The notes under the pieces were generated by a model. That model had not been told where the DNA came from and searched no databases. It saw only the letters and a program-made list of their open reading frames with translations. A stretch of 64,000 nt of DNA from Massilia sp. PAMC28688. GTDB lineage: Bacteria > Pseudomonadota > Gammaproteobacteria > Burkholderiales > Burkholderiaceae_D. Made by a program: the position numbers and the translations under genes. The stretch spans positions 3,968,001 to 4,032,000 of the forward strand of contig NZ_CP080378.1 of assembly GCF_019443445.1 (NCBI RefSeq). Reading direction: 5' to 3'. Shown one piece after another: positions 60,522-64,000 of this stretch; within the stretch, counting starts at the first letter, position 1, and each line of letters opens with the position of its first letter.

Positions 60522-61384
60522 CAACTGTCCTTCCTGACAGGACGGGCCGGGCTGCGGGGCGCGCGCGCCGCACCGGGCGCGGTGGCCCGCCAGAACATTT
60601 CGCACGGGCGGCCATCGTACTGGGCCCGTTCGATGGCCTCGCGCATGCCGTCGTCGCTGCCAAACAGGACCGGCACCTGCGAGACGTAGTGGCGCAGCAG
60701 GCGCATCTTGCCTTCGACGTCGACCGGCACAAAGAAGCGCTGGCCCGGCTCGAGCTGCAAACGCGCCAGGGCCGCGGCCGGGTTGTCGCCCCCGCCGCGC
60801 CCGCTGTCCGGGTTGGCCACGTAGGGAAAGTCTTCATAGAACAGGAGGCTGGCGCCGGCGGCAGCCAGGCGCAGCGCCACCCGCGCCGTGATCTGATGGT
60901 CGACATGGTCGCCGATGCCAAGCGGGCTGACCAGCAGGATCGGCCCCAGGTCCAGGCAGATGCGGCGCAGCAGCTGGTGCAGCTCTTCCACGTACGCATT
61001 GTCGTCGGCATGCGGCGCCACCCAGCGCTCGCGCGCGCTGCGGTAGATGAGCTTGTCGGTGCGCAGGCTGCGCCGGTAGATCGCATCCGGAAAACTCAGA
61101 TGCACGAAGGCGGCATCGATCGAGTGCATGGCGGCGATGTCTTCGGCGCGCCGGATGCGCGGGCTGACATGGCCCCGGCGCGGCGGCAGGCGGCGCGTGC
61201 CGTCGGCCGAGAGCAGGGGTGGCGGGTTGCCGCTGCATAGCGTGACCACCAGTGTCGGCACACCCTGCAGGGCGTGCAGCAGGCCGCCGCAGCTGAGCGC
61301 GGCGTCGTCCAGGTGGGGCGAGAGGATCACGACCCGCTCGTAGGCGTCGAAATCGATCAGCTCGAGCAGGCTGGCCGCCGTCAT
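60521..61384 (-). CDS. PIG-L family deacetylase
   Basis: 287 aa from ATG 61384, overlapping the GH4 stop by ATGA; a GTG at 61393 is the alternative. Zinc motif PHLDD (23-27) and the later His in GIGDHVDHQ are typical of LmbE/PIG-L N-acetyl-hydrolases that act on N-acetyl-glucosaminyl groups. In this operon it may work on an amino-sugar-containing solute. Confidence 0.9.
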   Translation of the reverse strand: MTAASLLELIDFDAYERVVILSPHLDDAALSCGGLLHALQGVPTLVVTLCSGNPPPLLSADGTRRLPPRRGHVSPRIRRAEDIAAMHSIDAAFVHLSFPDAIYRRSLRTDKLIYRSARERWVAPHADDNAYVEELHQLLRRICLDLGPILLVSPLGIGDHVDHQITARVALRLAAAGASLLFYEDFPYVANPDSGRGGGDNPAAALARLQLEPGQRFFVPVDVEGKMRLLRHYVSQVPVLFGSDDGMREAIERAQYDGRPCEMFWRATAPGAARAPRSPARPVRKDS

Positions 61385-62661
61385 GCGGGCCACCTGATCA
61401 TGTCGCCATAGCGGCTGCGCGCCGCATCGAGCATGCGCGCGGCCACCGTCACGTCGCCCACCAGCGGATTGGCCGCCAGTGCCGCCACCCGGGGCACCGT
61501 GGCGCAGCCGGCCGCGGCCCGCGCCGCCAGGCGCTGATAGTGTTCCAGCCGCACTGCCAGCGCGCAGAACGATTCCGGCAGCGCCGGCGCGATCATGCGT
61601 TCAATCCCATGGCGCGAGACGCGGGCATGGGTTTCAATCACGGTGTCGTCGGCAAACCAGGCGGTGGCGCCGCAGTTGGGCAGGTTGAGCACCAGTTCGT
61701 GCGGATGGTCCGAGCACAGTGCGCCGATCACATGGGCGGCCATGTCGCCAAAGCCGCCGCCGCCGCGAAACAGGCGCAGCTGCGGCGTTTCCTGGTCGGC
61801 CTGCTCGGCAAAATGCGCATAGTAGCGCGGCAGGGAGGCTGCCACCACATCGCTGCGCGGGCCCACCCGGCGCGCCTGCTCCACGAAGGCCTGGGGGTAG
61901 AGGTAGTAGGGCAGGTAAGAATTGGGCCAGCAGCCATTGGCTTCGGCGCGTGCCAGCTCCAGGCTGAAATTGAAACGCAGCTGGTGCTCTTCATCGAATT
62001 CTTCGGGCGCGCTGAGCGTATCGGGCAATTCCTGCAGCGGCACGCCGTCAAACGCCAGGTCGCTGTACCAGGTGGCGTGGTTCAAGCCCACGCAGCGCGA
62101 TTCCGGCACCCCGGGGTGGCCCAGCGCCTGACCCAGGGCTTCGAGGTCTTCGTCGGACTGGTCGCACATGCCGATCACCTGCACCTTGCCATGGTTGACC
62201 AGGGCCTGGGTCACGATGTTGCTGGGGTTGGTGTAGTTGAGCAAGATGGCGCCGGGCGCCAGTTCGGCCATGGCGTCGGCCACGGCCAGCGCTTCGGGCA
62301 CCGAGCGCAGGGCATAGAAAAAGCCGCCCGGGCCCACGGTTTCCTGGCCCGGTATGTCAAATTCCAGGGCCAGGGTTTCGTCCACGCGGCGCGCCGCCAG
62401 CCCCCCCGGGCGGGTGGAATTGAGCACCAGGTCGGCGCCGCGCACGGCGTCCTCGAGGGTGGCTGCCGATTCGACCACGAAGGCGGCGCCTTCGCTGCGC
62501 GCCATGCCTGCGCACAGGCGCGTGACCAGGGCCAGGCGTTCGGTATCAATGTCATACAGGCGCACGGTGCGCAGGGCCAGCGAGCTGCTCTGGCGGATGA
62601 GCGACTGCACCAGTCCCGGGGTATAGGCACTGCCGCCGCCCAAGATGGTCAACGTTTCCAT
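61381..62661 (-). CDS. Family 4 glycoside hydrolase (6-phospho-glycosidase type)
   Basis: 426 aa. NAD-binding start METLTILGGGSAYTPGLVQS, the Cys in GMCDQ (Cys166) and His in GLNHATW (His195) that bind Mn2+ in GH4, and NYTNPSNI (142-149). GH4 enzymes cut glycosides by an oxidation-elimination route using NAD+ and Mn2+, often on phosphorylated sugars. Coupled to the kinase upstream (13-nt overlap). Confidence 0.9.
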   Translation of the reverse strand: METLTILGGGSAYTPGLVQSLIRQSSSLALRTVRLYDIDTERLALVTRLCAGMARSEGAAFVVESAATLEDAVRGADLVLNSTRPGGLAARRVDETLALEFDIPGQETVGPGGFFYALRSVPEALAVADAMAELAPGAILLNYTNPSNIVTQALVNHGKVQVIGMCDQSDEDLEALGQALGHPGVPESRCVGLNHATWYSDLAFDGVPLQELPDTLSAPEEFDEEHQLRFNFSLELARAEANGCWPNSYLPYYLYPQAFVEQARRVGPRSDVVAASLPRYYAHFAEQADQETPQLRLFRGGGGFGDMAAHVIGALCSDHPHELVLNLPNCGATAWFADDTVIETHARVSRHGIERMIAPALPESFCALAVRLEHYQRLAARAAAGCATVPRVAALAANPLVGDVTVAARMLDAARSRYGDMIRWPA

Positions 62662-63524
62662 GGAATCTCCTCAATAAGCTTGGCAATGCGCGCTGCTTCA
62701 TGCAGCAGCCCGCCCTGTTGCTGGATCATGTGGGCGGCGGCGCAATTGCCAAAGGCAAGCGCCTGGGCCGGGCGCTGGCCGCGGATCAGTGCCGCCAGCA
62801 CGGCGGTGCAAAAGGCGTCGCCGGCCCCGGTACTGTCGATGATCGGCACCACGCCCGCTTCGGCCGTCACGGCTTCGCCTTCGAGCACGCCAAAGGCGCC
62901 GGCCGCACCCAGCGTGACCACCACCGAGTGCGCGGCCCCGCCCAGCAGGTGCGGCGCGTCGTACAGGTCGGCGCAGGCGGTGGCCGCTTCTTTCTGGTTG
63001 AGCACCAGCAGGTCCCACGGCTGCCCCCGCAGGTGGGCCAGCTCGGCCAGGCGCTCCGGGCGCCAGCTGGCGCTCACGGCCACGCGGGTGCCGGCGGCAC
63101 GGGCCCGGGCCAGCGGCGCGGCCAGGCGCTGCGCTTCTTCCAGCCCTGGCACCAGAATCCACTTTGCCGCCGGCAGGGTAGTGACGCGGTCAAGCACCTC
63201 GAACCGGGCGGCACTGACAAAGGCGCGCTCGCCGGCATCGGTCAATACCAGCGACACGGCCGGATTGTCGGGCGCCGGCCAGGGCAGGAGCGTAAAGCCC
63301 AGGCGCGCGGCCAGGGCGCCCAGCGCCAGGTCGGCCATGCCCTGGCCGGCGGGCGCGCACAGCCCCACCTCCAGGCCCAGGGCCGCGGCCACGCTGGCAT
63401 TGTTGGCCGCCCCGCCAAAGCTGAGCGTCAACGCATCGACGAAGACCTCTTCGCCACCGGCCGGCGCGGCCGCGCGCGGCACGAACACGTCCAGGTAGGC
63501 CATGCCCGCCACGAGCAGCTCCAT
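62649..63524 (-). CDS. PfkB-family sugar kinase
   Basis: 291 aa from ATG 63524, overlapping the upstream stop (TGATG). Ribokinase-type motifs: GGAANNAS near the N-terminus and the ATP/catalytic STGAGDAF near the C-terminus. It phosphorylates a sugar or nucleoside; the neighbouring GH4 and glucosylglycerol-type genes suggest a glycoside-derived sugar. Confidence 0.9.
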   Translation of the reverse strand: MELLVAGMAYLDVFVPRAAAPAGGEEVFVDALTLSFGGAANNASVAAALGLEVGLCAPAGQGMADLALGALAARLGFTLLPWPAPDNPAVSLVLTDAGERAFVSAARFEVLDRVTTLPAAKWILVPGLEEAQRLAAPLARARAAGTRVAVSASWRPERLAELAHLRGQPWDLLVLNQKEAATACADLYDAPHLLGGAAHSVVVTLGAAGAFGVLEGEAVTAEAGVVPIIDSTGAGDAFCTAVLAALIRGQRPAQALAFGNCAAAHMIQQQGGLLHEAARIAKLIEEIPWKR

Positions 63525-64000
63525 CACGCGGCCTGGTCGAGCACCGGCGGCGGCACCGGGATGCGGCGCGCGGCCTGTTCGAAGTCGCTTGCCCAGCGCG
63601 CCACGTCATGCTCGGTGATGATGGCCGCCATGCGGGTGGTGCGGTAGGCCCGCTCGTCGGCCCCCATGGTCAGCGCCTTGTTGAGGGAGGCGATCATGGA
63701 GTTGGTGTCGTAGGGATTGGTCAGCACGGCGCCATGCAGGTCGACCGCGGCGCCGGCGAACTCGGACAGGATCAGGACGCCCGAACGCGACAGCGCTTTT
63801 TTGGTGGCGATGAATTCCTTGGCCACGAGGTTCAGGCCATCGCGCAGCGGCGTGATCCACGCCACGTCGCAGGCGGCGTAATGGGCAATGACATCCTCGA
63901 ACGGCAGCGAGCGGTAAAAATAGCGCACCGGCACCCATTCCAGGGTACAGAAGCGGCCATTGATGCGCCCCACGATGCGGTCCACTTCCAGGCGCAGGCT
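63524..64000 (-). CDS. Glucosylglycerol-phosphate / trehalose-phosphate synthase-like GT20 (5' part beyond window)
   Basis: Open to the right window edge; 158 codons of the C-terminal part are visible. VGRINGRF, then [20 protein letters not shown] and [16 protein letters not shown] are characteristic of GT20 enzymes; DGLN (not DGMN) and the overall sequence favour glucosylglycerol-phosphate synthase over OtsA. It makes a compatible solute phosphate. First visible gene of the operon ending with MscS. Confidence 0.85.
   Translation of the reverse strand, partial: SLRLEVDRIVGRINGRFCTLEWVPVRYFYRSLPFEDVIAHYAACDVAWITPLRDGLNLVAKEFIATKKALSRSGVLILSEFAGAAVDLHGAVLTNPYDTNSMIASLNKALTMGADERAYRTTRMAAIITEHDVARWASDFEQAARRIPVPPPVLDQAA

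Noticed and set aside
1..64000. CRISPR arrays, rRNA and tRNA genes
   Set aside because: No regularly spaced identical repeats with unique spacers and no recognisable rRNA or tRNA cloverleaf were noticed in reading; the short repeats found are transposon-end arrays.

Overview
The window is high-GC bacterial DNA, mostly about 65% GC by eye, with short AT-richer patches at about 8.9-10.6, 15.7-17 and 48.7-52 kb. The gene mix (TonB receptor/tryptophan-halogenase-like/LacI sugar locus, Pal lipoprotein, glucosylglycerol-phosphate-synthase-like gene, large NRPS operon with MbtH and PPTase) suggests a beta-proteobacterium of the Burkholderiales, perhaps an Oxalobacteraceae such as Massilia. The taxon is an inference, not shown directly.

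Layout. 0-8.45 kb is ordinary chromosome: a divergent TonB-receptor / flavin halogenase pair with two LacI-type operators between them and a LacI regulator next door, a UDG-DUF488 pair, a small Zn-ribbon protein, a three-gene wHTH/membrane-protein operon and a PBP7-type D,D-endopeptidase. 8.6-14.64 kb holds mobile DNA: a decayed, inverted end of a Tn7/Tn5053-like transposon, a secreted alpha/beta hydrolase, then resolvase, DDE transposase, AAA+ ATPase, an unknown 234-aa gene and a right end with six spaced binding repeats. That right end has cut off the C-terminus of an AlkB-type dioxygenase.

17.0-48.7 kb is one plus-strand biosynthetic operon of about 31.7 kb. It starts with a TonB receptor, followed by NRPS1 (A-PCP-C-A-PCP), a LanB-like (glutamyl-tRNA-type dehydratase) protein, an MFS exporter, NRPS2 (C-A-PCP), MbtH, and NRPS3 (C-A-PCP-C-PCP-TE). 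Tailoring genes follow: a left-handed beta-helix protein, a SyrB2-type Fe(II)/2-oxoglutarate halogenase with the His-x-Ala signature, a KAS III-like enzyme, a free-standing carrier protein, two GNATs, a methyltransferase, an amidohydrolase, a free-standing adenylating ligase, an antiporter, a TTC38-like protein, a DUF1737 protein and an EntD/Sfp-type PPTase. The last NRPS module has no adenylation domain. With a halogenase and a free carrier protein nearby, this recalls syringomycin, where a chlorinated residue is made on a separate carrier and moved in trans onto the A-less terminal module. Here a KAS III-like protein may replace the shuttle SyrC. The assembly line predicts a pentapeptide: Phe-like, Ser, X, X (two A domains identical over 1,622 bp), then a trans-loaded, possibly chlorinated, residue.

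48.7-55.7 kb is a lower-GC scrap region: a PKD-type lipoprotein, a truncated ComEC-like metallo-hydrolase, a YkgJ-type protein, an IS21-family element, and a 910-bp perfect copy of the transposon right end. The two copies of that end lie in direct orientation 41,055 bp apart and bracket the whole NRPS operon. 55.7-58.5 kb carries small minus-strand genes of unknown role. 58.8-64 kb is chromosomal again: Pal, a bidirectional terminator, and a tightly overlapping minus-strand operon of a glucosylglycerol-phosphate-synthase-like enzyme (cut by the window edge), PfkB kinase, GH4 glycosidase, PIG-L deacetylase and MscS channel, which looks like solute or osmotic metabolism.
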